Positions 8,354 to 17,146 of a stretch of 64,000 nucleotides of DNA are shown here, piece after piece (position 1 is the stretch's first letter; every line of letters starts with the position of its first letter). The notes under the pieces were generated by a model. It was given only the letters and a program-made list of their open reading frames with translations, was not told the origin of the DNA and did not search any database. The translations under genes and the position numbers were made by a program. Origin of the DNA: Oerskovia jenensis (GTDB lineage: Bacteria; Actinomycetota; Actinomycetes; Actinomycetales; Cellulomonadaceae); the NCBI RefSeq assembly GCF_016907235.1, contig NZ_JAFBBO010000001.1:992001-1056000 (forward strand), in the 5' to 3' direction.

Positions 8354-9364
8354 ATGTCACGGCGATCCACCACCTTCCGCACCCTGACCGTTTCCGCCCT
8401 CCTAGTCGTCGCTCTCGCGGCGTGCGGCGACGCCGGCTCCTCCGGCACCGAGGCGTCCGGCGGATCCACGTCGACCGCGAGCGGGACCGTGTGCGAGCCC
8501 GTCGCGGGCAAGGAGCTCGTCGTCCTCGAGGACGACAAGCACCTGCAGACCGTCGACAACATCATCCCGGCCGCCAATGCCGCGGCCGTCGCGAACCAGC
8601 CGGCCGTCCTGGAGCTGCTCGACACGGTGTCGGCGGCTCTCACCACCGACAAGCTCATCGCGCTCAACAAGGCCGTCGACGTGGACCGGCAGACGTCCTC
8701 GCAGGCCGCGCAGAAGTTCGTCGAGGACGAGGGCCTCGCGGCGACCTCGACCCCGGGGGCCGGCACGTCGCTCGTCGTGGGCGCGGCCAACTTCTCCGAG
8801 AGCACGACGCTCGCCGAGATCTACGCGGCGGTCCTGCGCTCGGGCGGCTACGACGTCACGGTGCAGACCGTCGACGCGCGCGAGACGTACCTGCCCGCGC
8901 TCGAGTCGGGCCAGCTCAGCGTGTTCCCCGAGTACGTGGGGACGCTGACCGAGTTCCTCAACAAGGAGATCAACGGCCCCGACGCCGAGCCCCTCGCGAG
9001 CGGGGACCTCGACACCACGGTGACCGCGCTGCGTGACCTGGGCACCCAGAAGGGCCTGACCTTCGGCGAACCGTCGGCGGCCCAGGACCAGAACGCGTTC
9101 GCCGTCACCACGGCCTTCGCCGAGGAGCACGACGTCTCGACCCTCAGCGAGCTGGCCGAGGCCTGCCCCGGCGGCATCACGCTGGGCGCCGGACCGGAGT
9201 GCCCCGAGCGCGCGTTCTGCCAGCCGGGGCTCGAGGAGACCTACGGCCTCAACATCACCAACTTCGTGAACCTCGACGTGGGCGGACCGCTGACCAAGTC
9301 GGCGCTCCTCCAGGGCGAGATCGTGCTCGGGCTCGTGTTCTCCTCGGACGGCCAGCTCGGCTGA
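8354..9364 (+). CDS. glycine betaine/choline-type ABC transporter substrate-binding lipoprotein, apparently circularly permuted
   Basis: 336 aa. Signal peptide with lipobox LAAC (Cys about 23), so anchored outside the membrane. The binding lobe VVGAANFSESTTLAEIYAAVL starts only at about residue 140. Before it, residues 54-128 (ELVVLEDDK ... AALTTDKLIALNKAVDVD ... FVEDEGL) look like the segment that normally forms the C-terminus of OpuAC/OpuCC proteins, and the protein ends at LVFSSDGQLG, where that segment would normally continue. The fold is therefore likely intact but with order changed. ATG 8354 follows GAGAGG (8336-8341) by 12 bases, a rather long spacing. Confidence 0.85.
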   Translation: MSRRSTTFRTLTVSALLVVALAACGDAGSSGTEASGGSTSTASGTVCEPVAGKELVVLEDDKHLQTVDNIIPAANAAAVANQPAVLELLDTVSAALTTDKLIALNKAVDVDRQTSSQAAQKFVEDEGLAATSTPGAGTSLVVGAANFSESTTLAEIYAAVLRSGGYDVTVQTVDARETYLPALESGQLSVFPEYVGTLTEFLNKEINGPDAEPLASGDLDTTVTALRDLGTQKGLTFGEPSAAQDQNAFAVTTAFAEEHDVSTLSELAEACPGGITLGAGPECPERAFCQPGLEETYGLNITNFVNLDVGGPLTKSALLQGEIVLGLVFSSDGQLG

Positions 9365-9394
9365 CCGAGCAGGCGGCTGCTCGGGACCCTGCGG

Positions 9395-10903
9395 CTACAG
9401 GCCGTAGGTCTCGAGCAGCCGTAGCCAGACCTCGCTGATCGTCGGGTAGGCGGGCACAGCGTGCCACAAGCGTGCAAGCGGCACCTGCCCGACGATCGCG
9501 ATGGTCGCGGCGTGCAGCATCTCCGCCGCGTCCGGCCCGACGAACGTCGCGCCCACGATCACCTGCCGGTCGGTGTCGACCACGATCTGCGCGGTCCCCT
9601 CGTAGCCTTCGGCGACGAGGACGGCCCCCGACACCGAGCCGAGCTTGTACGAGACCGCCTTGACCGCGAGCCCGGCCTTCCTGGCCTCGGCCTCGGTCAG
9701 TCCCACCGAGGCGACCTCGGGGCGGGAGAACACGACCTGGGTCTTCGCGGCGTGGTCGGCGGTCGCGGCGTAGCGGCTCCAGGGCTCGGGGGTCTCACCG
9801 TCCGCCCCGGCAGCCGCAGCCTCCCCCGGCTTCGCCCTCCCGAACCTCGCCGCGACCACGTCGCCCACGACGCGCCCCTGGTACTTGCCCTGGTGCGTGG
9901 TCGCCACGCGGCCCGTCACGTCACCGCACGCGAACAGCCAGCCGCCGTCGACACCCTCGACCTCGAGCTGGTCGTCGACCGCGAGCGCCTTCCCGGGTTC
10001 GAGCCCGACGGCGTCGACCCCCAGGTCCGCGGTACGCGGCACCCGCCCGGTCGCGACGAGCACCTGCGCGGCCGCGACCGACCCCTTGCCCTGGGGGCCG
10101 TCGTACGCGAGGCGCGCGCCGCCGTCGGGCAGGGACGTCGCTCCCGTGACGCTCACGCCCAGACGCACGTCCACGCCGATCGTCTTCAGGCCCGCCGCGA
10201 CGGCCTCGCTCGCGAAGGGCTCCGAGCGACCGAGCAGTCGTCCGCGCGAGAGCAGCGTGACCTGCGAGCCCAGGTCGCGGAACGCCGTCGCCATCTCGAC
10301 GCCCACGACTCCCCCGCCCAGGATCACGATCGAGGTCGGGACGTCCTGGACGCTCGTGGCCTCGCGGCTGCTCCACGGGTCGATCTCGGCCAGGCCCGGG
10401 GTGTCGGGCAGGACGGGCACGCTGCCCGTCGCGACGATCACGGCGTGCCGGGCGGCGAGCAGGCGGGTCTCGGGGAGGTCGTCGACGTCGGCGTCGGGGT
10501 CCTCGGGGCTGACCTCGACGAGCCGTGGCCCGACCAGCCGGCCGAGCCCGCGCACGAGCGAGATCCCGGCGCCGTCGAGCCACTGGACCTGCCCCGCGTC
10601 GTCCCAGTGCGAGACCATCTCGTCGCGCCGCGCCAGGATCGGTGCGGGGTCGAGCACGGGGCTCGCCTCGACCCCGGGGACCGCGCGCGCGGCCGCGAGG
10701 GCCGCGCCGGGGCGCAGCAGCGCCTTGGACGGCATGCACGCCCAGTAGGAGCACTCGCCGCCGACGAGCTCGGCCTCGACCACGGCGACGCTCAGCCCGG
10801 TGCGGCTCGCGCGGTCGGCGGCGTTCTCGCCGACGGGCCCACCACCGATCACGATCACGTCGTAGGTCTCGTCCGGGGTCTTGGTCTGCGGGTCGGCGCT
10901 CAT
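9395..10903 (-). CDS. pyridine nucleotide-disulfide oxidoreductase family flavoprotein
   Basis: 502 aa. N-terminal FAD site VIVIGGGPVGENAADRA, redox-active pair GGECSYWACMPSK (CxxxxC), second Rossmann site IVILGGGVVGVEMATAF for NAD(P)H, FAD motif LFACGDVTG, and a C-terminal dimerisation domain. This is the lipoamide dehydrogenase/mercuric reductase/soluble transhydrogenase family. The usual C-terminal HxxxxE of lipoamide dehydrogenase is replaced by HAVPAYPT, so a general NAD(P)H:disulfide or quinone reductase is likelier. It lies 78 bases behind the MarR gene on the same strand. The start is uncertain: ATG 10903 has GGGAGG immediately adjacent, while ATG 10912 region offers an alternative three codons earlier. 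Confidence 0.85.
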   Translation of the reverse strand: MSADPQTKTPDETYDVIVIGGGPVGENAADRASRTGLSVAVVEAELVGGECSYWACMPSKALLRPGAALAAARAVPGVEASPVLDPAPILARRDEMVSHWDDAGQVQWLDGAGISLVRGLGRLVGPRLVEVSPEDPDADVDDLPETRLLAARHAVIVATGSVPVLPDTPGLAEIDPWSSREATSVQDVPTSIVILGGGVVGVEMATAFRDLGSQVTLLSRGRLLGRSEPFASEAVAAGLKTIGVDVRLGVSVTGATSLPDGGARLAYDGPQGKGSVAAAQVLVATGRVPRTADLGVDAVGLEPGKALAVDDQLEVEGVDGGWLFACGDVTGRVATTHQGKYQGRVVGDVVAARFGRAKPGEAAAAGADGETPEPWSRYAATADHAAKTQVVFSRPEVASVGLTEAEARKAGLAVKAVSYKLGSVSGAVLVAEGYEGTAQIVVDTDRQVIVGATFVGPDAAEMLHAATIAIVGQVPLARLWHAVPAYPTISEVWLRLLETYGL

Positions 10904-10981
10904 GCCTCCCATCGTGACCCGGGGACGGCGCGGCTGCCTGCCGGGGCGCACGGGCGGGTGCCCCGGTAGGAGCGCGCCCTC

Positions 10982-11431
10982 CTAGCGGCGCGCGTCGCTC
11001 CCGGTGACCAGCGCACGCAGCAGAGCGACCAGCGCGTCGCGGTCCTCGTCCGGCAGCGCCGAGAGGAGCACGTCCTGCGCGTCGCCGAGCACGGCGCTGA
11101 GCTCGTCGAGCCGTCGCACCCCCCGGGGGGTCAGCGTGACGATGTTGCGACGCCGGTCGGACGGGTCGGGTCGGCGCTCGACGTCGCCGTCGGCCACCAG
11201 CCTGTCGAGCAGGGCGACCAGGTCGCTCCGGTCGATCCCGCACCGGCGCCCGAGCGCGGCCTGGCTCGCCGGGCCGAACTCCTCCAGGGCGGCGAGCACG
11301 GCGTAGTGGGACCGGTGCGCCCCCACGGCCGCGAGGTGCTCCGAGACGACGCGGGACGCCTCGAGCGCCGCCTGGGCGAGCAGCCAGCTGGGCAGTGCAC
11401 GGAGGCGTTCGGGGGCGGTCTGGGTCTGCAT
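10982..11431 (-). CDS. MarR family transcriptional regulator
   Basis: 149 aa winged-helix regulator: recognition region QAALGRRCGIDRSDLVALLDRLVADGDVER followed by the wing DPSDRRRNIVTLT, then a C-terminal dimerisation helix. MarR proteins usually repress themselves and a divergent gene until a phenolic or oxidising ligand binds. The divergent partner is the SnoaL-like gene at 11540, with a strong inverted repeat between (11456-11490). TAGGAT on the minus strand (11443-11438) is the probable -10, so the operator overlaps the -35 region. The flavoprotein gene follows in the same direction. Confidence 0.88.
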   Translation of the reverse strand: MQTQTAPERLRALPSWLLAQAALEASRVVSEHLAAVGAHRSHYAVLAALEEFGPASQAALGRRCGIDRSDLVALLDRLVADGDVERRPDPSDRRRNIVTLTPRGVRRLDELSAVLGDAQDVLLSALPDEDRDALVALLRALVTGSDARR

Positions 11432-11455
11432 CCCCCGATCCTACGCTTCGTTGGC

Positions 11456-11490
11456 GTTACCCATTGTGGGCACGACCAACGATGGGTAAC
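11456..11490. promoter_or_regulatory. inverted repeat, probable MarR operator
   Basis: GTTACCCATTGT (11456-11467) and ACGATGGGTAAC (11479-11490) are near-perfect reverse complements (11 of 12) around an 11-base spacer, between the divergent marR and SnoaL-like genes. CCAACGAT recurs at 11476-11483 and 11511-11518 with CGTTGG at 11449-11454, suggesting a second, overlapping set of half-sites. Confidence 0.65.
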
Positions 11491-11539
11491 GTGGGCGTCT
11501 CCAACGATTCGCCGTGGTACCCGACCCTCGGAGGCCGTC

Positions 11540-12019
11540 ATGCCCGACCACGACCACGCCCACCTTCCTGCCACGCACCAGGACGCCCTGCGCGACCTGC
11601 TCGACCGGGAGGAGATCACCCGCCTCGTCTCCCGGCTCACGGCCGCCCTCGACGAGGGCGACACCGAACGGCTCCGCGACCTGCTCACCGCGGACGGACG
11701 AGCCAGCACCCCCGGTGGCACCGCGCAGGGGATCGACGCCGTCGTCGCCCAGGCCGCGCGCAACCATCGGCCGGAGGACGGCGTCCAGCACCTCGTCGGC
11801 AACGTCCTGGTCGATCTCGCGCACGACCACGCAGACGTCCGGGCGAACGTGGTCGCCACGTTCGCCCGGCGCGAGCCGCAGGCGGACAGGCCCGTCACCC
11901 TCGGAGCGGTCTACCGGCTCAGGGCGCGCAGGACCGGCACCGGTTGGCGACTGACGCACATCACGACGGACCCGATCTGGACCTCGACCACACCCGTCAC
12001 GCGCGTCGGGTCGGCCTAG
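11540..12019 (+). CDS. SnoaL-like/DUF4440-type polyketide-cyclase-fold protein
   Basis: 159 aa. LLDREEITRLVSRLTAALDEGDTERLRDLLTADGRASTPGG is the standard opening of SnoaL_4 proteins (helices, then the first strands of an NTF2-like cone); YRLRARRTGTGWRLTHITTDPIW is the typical last strands. GGAGG (11530-11534) lies 5 bases before ATG 11540. Divergence from marR across a palindromic operator suggests that the protein belongs to that regulator's detoxification response. The ligand is unknown. Confidence 0.78.
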   Translation: MPDHDHAHLPATHQDALRDLLDREEITRLVSRLTAALDEGDTERLRDLLTADGRASTPGGTAQGIDAVVAQAARNHRPEDGVQHLVGNVLVDLAHDHADVRANVVATFARREPQADRPVTLGAVYRLRARRTGTGWRLTHITTDPIWTSTTPVTRVGSA

Positions 12020-12060
12020 CGGGACCTCGCGCGGTCGCCCGCCGCGGGGTGGCGCCCGCC

Positions 12061-12639
12061 TCAGGTCGCGTCGTCGACGCGGGCCTCGTCGAGACGGTCG
12101 AGGATCTGGGCGACCGTCTCCGCGACGGTCCACCCGGTCGTGTCGAGGTGCAGCCCGCCCGGGGTCTCGCGCGCGTACGCGGCGAACTCGTCCGGGGTCC
12201 ACGCGCCGTAGGCCCGCTTGTGCCGGGCGGCGTCACGCGCCGCGAGGGCCGCGGCGTCGGGCACCAGCACGACGGCGTAGCGTGGGCGGGTGCGCAGGCT
12301 CGCCGTGAAGCGGGCCAGGTCGGGCCCCAGCAGGATGTCCTGGACCACGGCCGTGATCCCCGCGGCCGCGTAGGTGTCGGCGACCTGGGCGGCGAGCGAG
12401 TGCCGCAGGTCGAGCTGGGCGCGGGCCGGCACCGAGAGCGGCGGGTCCATCGACGCCTGCCCGCTCACGACGAAGCGGCGGAACATGTCACCCCGCACGT
12501 GGGCCGCGAGGGGGAAGGACCGGGCCAGGGCCTCGGCGACCGTCGACTTGCCGGAGGCCATGGCCCCGGTGACGACGAGGACGGGAGCCGGCTCGCCGAC
12601 GCGAGCGCCGCCGTCGGGCAGGGAGGTCTCAGGAGGCAT
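12061..12639 (-). CDS. P-loop AAA/kinase-like protein
   Basis: 192 aa. Walker A GAMASGKST near residue 25, a downstream HVRGDMFRRF, and a lid-like stretch AARDAARHKRAYGAWTPDEF. Resembles small P-loop kinases of the zeta-toxin, chloramphenicol phosphotransferase or shikimate kinase type annotated simply as AAA family ATPase. No antitoxin-like gene is adjacent, so a toxin role is not supported. TAGGGT lies 7 bases before the ATG, indicating a leaderless start. Confidence 0.75.
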   Translation of the reverse strand: MPPETSLPDGGARVGEPAPVLVVTGAMASGKSTVAEALARSFPLAAHVRGDMFRRFVVSGQASMDPPLSVPARAQLDLRHSLAAQVADTYAAAGITAVVQDILLGPDLARFTASLRTRPRYAVVLVPDAAALAARDAARHKRAYGAWTPDEFAAYARETPGGLHLDTTGWTVAETVAQILDRLDEARVDDAT

Positions 12640-12761
12640 GCCCGGACCCTAGGACGGAGGGCGGACCGGACGCGAGCGAATTGTGGGTACTCGCCGGGTG
12701 CGCGGCTCGGGCCGTCGTGGACGCCCACGACGACCCGAGCCACACCCTCGGCACGCGCGAT

Positions 12762-14432
12762 CTAGTGGACGACCGCCTTCTCGGAGCCCGCTCCCGTCAA
12801 GGACCGAACCTCCATCTCGGCGAACTTCTCCGGGTGCGACGTCTCCTTGCTCAGGAACGTCCCCAGGACTCCCAGGAGGAACGCGAGCGGGATCGAGATC
12901 AGGCCCGGGTTCTCGAGCGGGATGATCGCGAAGTCGATGCTCGTGTCCTTGATCATCGACAGGCTCGCGCCCGTGACCGGGTCCACCTTGCCCGAGACGA
13001 CGGGCGAGAACGCGATGAGCACCAGGCACGAGACCAGGCCCCCGTACATGCTCCACAGCGCGCCCGACGTGTTGAACCGCTTCCAGAACAGGGAGTAGAT
13101 GATGGTCGGCAGGTTCGCGCTCGCCGCGACCGCGAAGGCCAGCGCCACGAGGAACGCGATGTTCTGGCCCTGCGCGAAGATGCCTCCCACGATCGCGAGG
13201 ACGCCGATCACGAGCACCGTGAGGCGCGCGACCTTGACCTCGCCGTCGGGCTTGACCTCGCCCTTCTTGATGACGTTGGCGTAGATGTCGTGTGCGAAGC
13301 TCGTCGCGGCCGTGATCGTCAGACCCGCGACGACCGCGAGGATCGTCGCGAACGCGACCGCCGAGATGATGCCCAGCAGGATCTCGCCGCCCAGCTCGTA
13401 GGCGAGCAGGAGTGCCGCGGAGTTCACGCCGCCGGGGGCCGACGAGATCGCCTCGGGACCCACGAGCGCGCCCGCGCCGTAGCCCAGCACGAGCGTGAAC
13501 AGGTAGAAGATGCCGATGAGCCAGATCGCCCACACCACGCTGCGACGGGCCTCCTTGCCCGTCGGCACCGTGTAGAAGCGGGTCAGGACGTGCGGCAGGC
13601 CCGCGGTGCCGAGGACCAGGGCCAGCGCGAGCGACAGGAAGTTGAGCTGCGACATGGGCGTCGCCCCGTACTGCTTGCCCGGCTCGATGAGCGCCTCCCC
13701 GCCCGGGCCTGCCTTGTCGATCGCACCCTGGAACAGGTCCGACAGGTTGAAGCCGAACTTCGCGAGCACCCAGAACGTCATGATCCCGGCGCCCGCGATG
13801 AGCAGGACCGCCTTGATGATCTGCACCCACGTGGTGCCCTTCATGCCGCCGATCATCACGTACGCGATCATCAGGATCCCCACGATCGCGATGACGACGG
13901 ACTGCCCCGCGGTCGACGAGATGCCGAGCAGCAGCGCGACCAGGCCGCCCGCCCCCGCCATCTGGGCCAGCAGGTAGAAGAACACGACCATGAGCGTCGC
14001 GAGCGCCGCCGCCATGCGCACCGGGCGCTGACGCAGGCGGAAGCTCAGGACGTCGGCCATGGTGAACTTGCCCGTGTTGCGCAACAGCTCGGCCACGAGC
14101 AGCAGCGCCACGAGCCACGCCACGAGGAAGCCGATCGAGTACAGGAACCCGTCGTAGCCGTTGATCGCGATGGCCCCGCAGATGCCCAGGAAGCTCGCGG
14201 CCGACAGGTAGTCGCCCGCGATCGCCGTCCCGTTCTGCGGGCCCGTGAAGTTACGCCCGCCCGCGTAGAAGTCCGCGGCGGACCGGTTCTGCTTCGAGGC
14301 CCGCAGCACGATCACCAAGGTCACCGCGACGAAGGCCGCGAAGATCCCGATGTTGATCCACGGGTTGCCGACGTCGGACGCCTCCGCGGCCAGGATCGCG
14401 ACGGGCGGCTCCGCCCCCACGGCCCCGCTCAC
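12762..14432 (-). CDS. sodium:solute symporter family cation acetate symporter (ActP/MctC-like)
   Basis: 556 aa, about 13 transmembrane helices. Motifs include SAADFYAGGRNFTGPQNGTAIAGDYLSAASFLGI (typical of acetate permeases), LATLMVVFFYLLAQMAGAG and GTAGLPHVLTRFYTVP. It takes up acetate and other short monocarboxylates with Na+ or H+. GTG 14432 overlaps the DUF485 stop (GTGA), the standard yjcH-actP arrangement. A 14.8-kb CRP/GlxR-like site lies ahead of the pair. Confidence 0.9.
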   Translation of the reverse strand: MSGAVGAEPPVAILAAEASDVGNPWINIGIFAAFVAVTLVIVLRASKQNRSAADFYAGGRNFTGPQNGTAIAGDYLSAASFLGICGAIAINGYDGFLYSIGFLVAWLVALLLVAELLRNTGKFTMADVLSFRLRQRPVRMAAALATLMVVFFYLLAQMAGAGGLVALLLGISSTAGQSVVIAIVGILMIAYVMIGGMKGTTWVQIIKAVLLIAGAGIMTFWVLAKFGFNLSDLFQGAIDKAGPGGEALIEPGKQYGATPMSQLNFLSLALALVLGTAGLPHVLTRFYTVPTGKEARRSVVWAIWLIGIFYLFTLVLGYGAGALVGPEAISSAPGGVNSAALLLAYELGGEILLGIISAVAFATILAVVAGLTITAATSFAHDIYANVIKKGEVKPDGEVKVARLTVLVIGVLAIVGGIFAQGQNIAFLVALAFAVAASANLPTIIYSLFWKRFNTSGALWSMYGGLVSCLVLIAFSPVVSGKVDPVTGASLSMIKDTSIDFAIIPLENPGLISIPLAFLLGVLGTFLSKETSHPEKFAEMEVRSLTGAGSEKAVVH

Positions 14433-14770
14433 TGGTCCTCCCCCTCGATCTGGCGGCGCATGTCGTCGGCGACCGGGTCGAACCGCTTGTTCGCCCAGCG
14501 TGCGTAGATCATGGTGATCGCGAACGTCGAGACGAACTGGCCCAGCCCGAACAGCAGCCCGACCGTGATGTTGCCCGACACCCTGATGCTCATGAAGTCG
14601 TGCGCGTAGTCCGCGAGCAGGACGTACACCAGGTACCAGACCAGGAACAGGGCCGTGACGGGGAAGACGAACAGACGGAACCTGCGGCGCAGGTCCTGGA
14701 ACTCGGGAGAACGTTGGACCCGCTGGTAGTCGGTCTCCGCGACGGGATCGTCCGTCGAGATGTCGGTCAT
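14429..14770 (-). CDS. DUF485 membrane protein (YjcH-like)
   Basis: 113 aa, two transmembrane segments. RVQRSPEFQDLRRRFRLFVFPVTALFLVWY and the later ITVGLLFGLGQFVSTFAITMIYARWANKRFDP are the family hallmarks. It is nearly always encoded directly before an acetate symporter, as here with a 4-base overlap, and probably assists or modulates it. GGAGG lies 5 bases before ATG 14770. Confidence 0.9.
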   Translation of the reverse strand: MTDISTDDPVAETDYQRVQRSPEFQDLRRRFRLFVFPVTALFLVWYLVYVLLADYAHDFMSIRVSGNITVGLLFGLGQFVSTFAITMIYARWANKRFDPVADDMRRQIEGEDQ

Positions 14771-14844
14771 GATGCCTCCGTTGGCTCATGCGTGCGGCAC
14801 GCGGCGTTGCGTGCCTCGGGCGGCTTTTTCACCCGCTCCGCCAA

Positions 14845-14860
14845 TGTGCCGTACATCACT
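14845..14860. promoter_or_regulatory. CRP/GlxR-like binding site upstream of DUF485-actP
   Basis: TGTGCCGTACATCACT matches TGTGAnnTAnnTCACA at all but two defined positions. It lies 75-90 bases upstream of the DUF485 start. In Corynebacterium, GlxR controls acetate genes through this motif; its use here is inference. Confidence 0.45.
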
Positions 14861-14918
14861 CTTGTCGCCAAACACCCGATCCGGGCGTGTCGGCGACGGA
14901 GGCTCCGGGCGTCCCCGC

Positions 14919-15656
14919 TCAGACCCGGCGGAACTCCAGGTCGGTGATGACCCGGCCGGCCGCGTGGCCCTTGTTCTCGAAGCTCGTGAGCACGCGTCCC
15001 TCGAAGCGCGGCGCGACCGCACCGACCCCGTGGACGTTCTCGAACGACGGGTTCGCGCCGACGACCTCCAGCATCCGGTCCGCGTACTCGGCCCAGTCGG
15101 TCGCGAGCCGCCACGTCCCCCCGGGGCGGATCGCGCGCGCCGCGAGCCCCGCGAGCTCGGGCGTCACGAGGCGACGCTTGTGGTGGCGGGCCTTGTGCCA
15201 CGGGTCGGGGAAGAAGACCCAGAGCTCGTCGACCGAGCCCGCGGGCAGGGTCGTCGTGAGCACCTCGGCCGCGTTCGCCTGCAGCAGGCGCAGATTCGTC
15301 AACCCCCGCTGCGTCGCCCGCAGCACCGTCTGCGCGAGGCCCGGCGTGTAGACCTCGACGGCCAGGAAGTCGCGCTCCGGGGTGGTCTCGGCGGCGTGGA
15401 CCACGGCCTCCCCCAGGCCCGACCCGACCTCCACCACGACCGGAGCCGTCCGCCCGAACGTCGCTGCGACGTCGAGCACGAAGGACGGGTCGACGGACGT
15501 GCGCGCGATCGACCGGGGGACGTCCAGGACGAACCGGTCGGCGTGGTCGTCCCACGCGCGCTGCTGGCGGGTGTTGAGGCGGCCGCTGCGGCGGACGAAG
15601 GACACGATGTCGGTACGGAAGCCCTGCTCGCGGGCCTCGGAGAGGGTCTCGGGCAC
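14919..15656 (-). CDS. trmB: tRNA (guanine-N7-)-methyltransferase TrmB
   Basis: 245 aa. VEVGSGLGEAVVHAA is the SAM loop; LWVFFPDPWHKARHHKRRLV is the diagnostic TrmB motif. It methylates G46 in the tRNA variable loop. GTG 15656 follows TAGACT by 6 bases (leaderless). It is a single gene here, between the actP and trpB2 transcription units and on the same strand. Confidence 0.95.
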   Translation of the reverse strand: MPETLSEAREQGFRTDIVSFVRRSGRLNTRQQRAWDDHADRFVLDVPRSIARTSVDPSFVLDVAATFGRTAPVVVEVGSGLGEAVVHAAETTPERDFLAVEVYTPGLAQTVLRATQRGLTNLRLLQANAAEVLTTTLPAGSVDELWVFFPDPWHKARHHKRRLVTPELAGLAARAIRPGGTWRLATDWAEYADRMLEVVGANPSFENVHGVGAVAPRFEGRVLTSFENKGHAAGRVITDLEFRRV

Positions 15657-15672
15657 GCGACCAGTCTAGGCG

Positions 15673-15735
15673 GGCCGTCGGGGTGTCCCCGGGGCGCGCG
15701 GCGACTCGCCGCGTCCCGGGTCCGCCCCGACGGCC
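15673..15735 (-). terminator. long hairpin after trpB2
   Basis: GGCCGTCGGGG (15673-15683) pairs with CCCCGACGGCC (15725-15735) around further G/C-rich inner repeats. It lies just past the trpB2 stop on the minus strand; no T-run is visible. Confidence 0.5.
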
Positions 15736-15741
15736 GGACCG

Positions 15742-17079
15742 TCACACGTACTGCGCGTACGCCGGCAGGTCGAGCTGACCGTTGCCCGACAGGCCGATGA
15801 CGACGACCTCGGGCTCGGTGAGCGTGCGCGCGTACGCGATGGCGGCAGCCACCGCGTGCGTCGACTCGGGCGCCGGGAGGATGCCCTCCGAGCGGGCGAA
15901 CTCGAGCCCCGCCCGGAACGCCTCGTCCTGGTCGATCGCGATCGCGTCCATGAGCCCCAGGTTCACGGCGTGCGAGACCATGGGCGACATGCCGTGGTAG
16001 CGCAGACCGCCCGCGTGGATGGCCGGCGGCACGAAGTCCTTGCCCAGCGTGTGCATCTTGAGCAGCGGCGTGAGCCCCGCGACGTCGCCGTGGTCGTAGC
16101 GGTACTCGCCCCGCGTGAGCGACGGGCACGCCGAGGGCTCGCACGCGACGAGCCGCGTCGTCGTGCCCTCGCGCAGGTTGCGCCCCAGGAACGGGAACGT
16201 GAGCCCCGCGAGGTTGGACCCTCCGCCCGCGCACCCGAACACGACGTCGGCGACCGGCTCCCCCGCCTCCTCGAGCTGGACCAGTGCCTCCTGACCGATG
16301 ACCGTCTGGTGCAGCATCACGTGGTTGAGCACGCTGCCCAGCGAGTAGTGCGCCTGCGGGTCCTGCGCCGCGACCTCGACGGCCTCGCTGATCGCCATGC
16401 CGAGCGAGCCCGTGGTGTCCGGGTCGCTCGCGAGGATCGCACGGCCCGACGCCGTCAGCTCCGAGGGCGACGAGTGGCACACGCCCCCGTAGGCCTCCAT
16501 CTGGAAGCGGCGGTACGGCTTCGAGTCGTACGACGCCCGCACCTGCCACACCTCGCACGTGAGCCCCAGCAGGGCTGCGGCCATCGACAGCGAGGCCCCC
16601 CACTGCCCCGCGCCGGTCTCGGTCGTGAGCCGCGTCGTGCCCTCCATCGCGTTGTAGTACGCCTGCGCGATCGCCGTGTTGGGCTTGTGCGACCCGACCG
16701 GGCTCACGCCCTCGTACTTGTAGTAGATCCGGGCGGGCGTGCCGAGCGCGCGCTCGAGGCGGTGCGCGCGGATGAGCGGCGCGGGCCTCCACATCGCGTA
16801 GATCTCACGGATCGTCTGCGGGATCTCGATGTAGCGCTCGGTGCTGACCTCCTGCTCGATCAGCGCCAGGGGGAACAGCGGCGCCAGGTCCGCGGGCACG
16901 AGCGGCTCGAGCGTGCCCGGGTGCAGGTGCGGCGGCACGGGCTCGGGCAGGTCCGCGTTGAGGTTGTACCAGTGCGTCGGGACGGTGGAGGGGACCTCGA
17001 CGCCGAGCGGCTCGAGCGAGCGAGCGGTCGGGGCGGCCGGCGCCGAGGGCGCCGAGGTGGGGAGGGGGGACGTCGACAA
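15742..17079 (-). CDS. tryptophan synthase beta chain, TrpB2 type
   Basis: 445 aa, longer than TrpB1 (about 400) as expected for TrpB2. PLP lysine in [32 protein letters not shown], and the phosphate loop GCAGGGSN. TrpB2 condenses indole and serine to tryptophan without a stable TrpA partner; no trpA is nearby. Start TTG 17079 is chosen because AAGGAGAG sits about 7 bases upstream; the longer reading to 17118 has no ribosome site. An upstream leader peptide with two adjacent Trp codons and attenuator-like hairpins (17147-17238) implies control by charged tRNA-Trp. Confidence 0.9.
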   Translation of the reverse strand: MSTSPLPTSAPSAPAAPTARSLEPLGVEVPSTVPTHWYNLNADLPEPVPPHLHPGTLEPLVPADLAPLFPLALIEQEVSTERYIEIPQTIREIYAMWRPAPLIRAHRLERALGTPARIYYKYEGVSPVGSHKPNTAIAQAYYNAMEGTTRLTTETGAGQWGASLSMAAALLGLTCEVWQVRASYDSKPYRRFQMEAYGGVCHSSPSELTASGRAILASDPDTTGSLGMAISEAVEVAAQDPQAHYSLGSVLNHVMLHQTVIGQEALVQLEEAGEPVADVVFGCAGGGSNLAGLTFPFLGRNLREGTTTRLVACEPSACPSLTRGEYRYDHGDVAGLTPLLKMHTLGKDFVPPAIHAGGLRYHGMSPMVSHAVNLGLMDAIAIDQDEAFRAGLEFARSEGILPAPESTHAVAAAIAYARTLTEPEVVVIGLSGNGQLDLPAYAQYV

Positions 17080-17146
17080 GGAACTCTCTCCTTCGTGGAT
17101 GGGCACGTGCGGGGGCACGTTCCGGGCGATCCACTCCGGGAGACCT

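Noticed and set aside
12061-12639. P-loop protein as a zeta-type toxin
   Set aside because: No antitoxin-like gene beside it and only the Walker A and a general kinase layout are visible.
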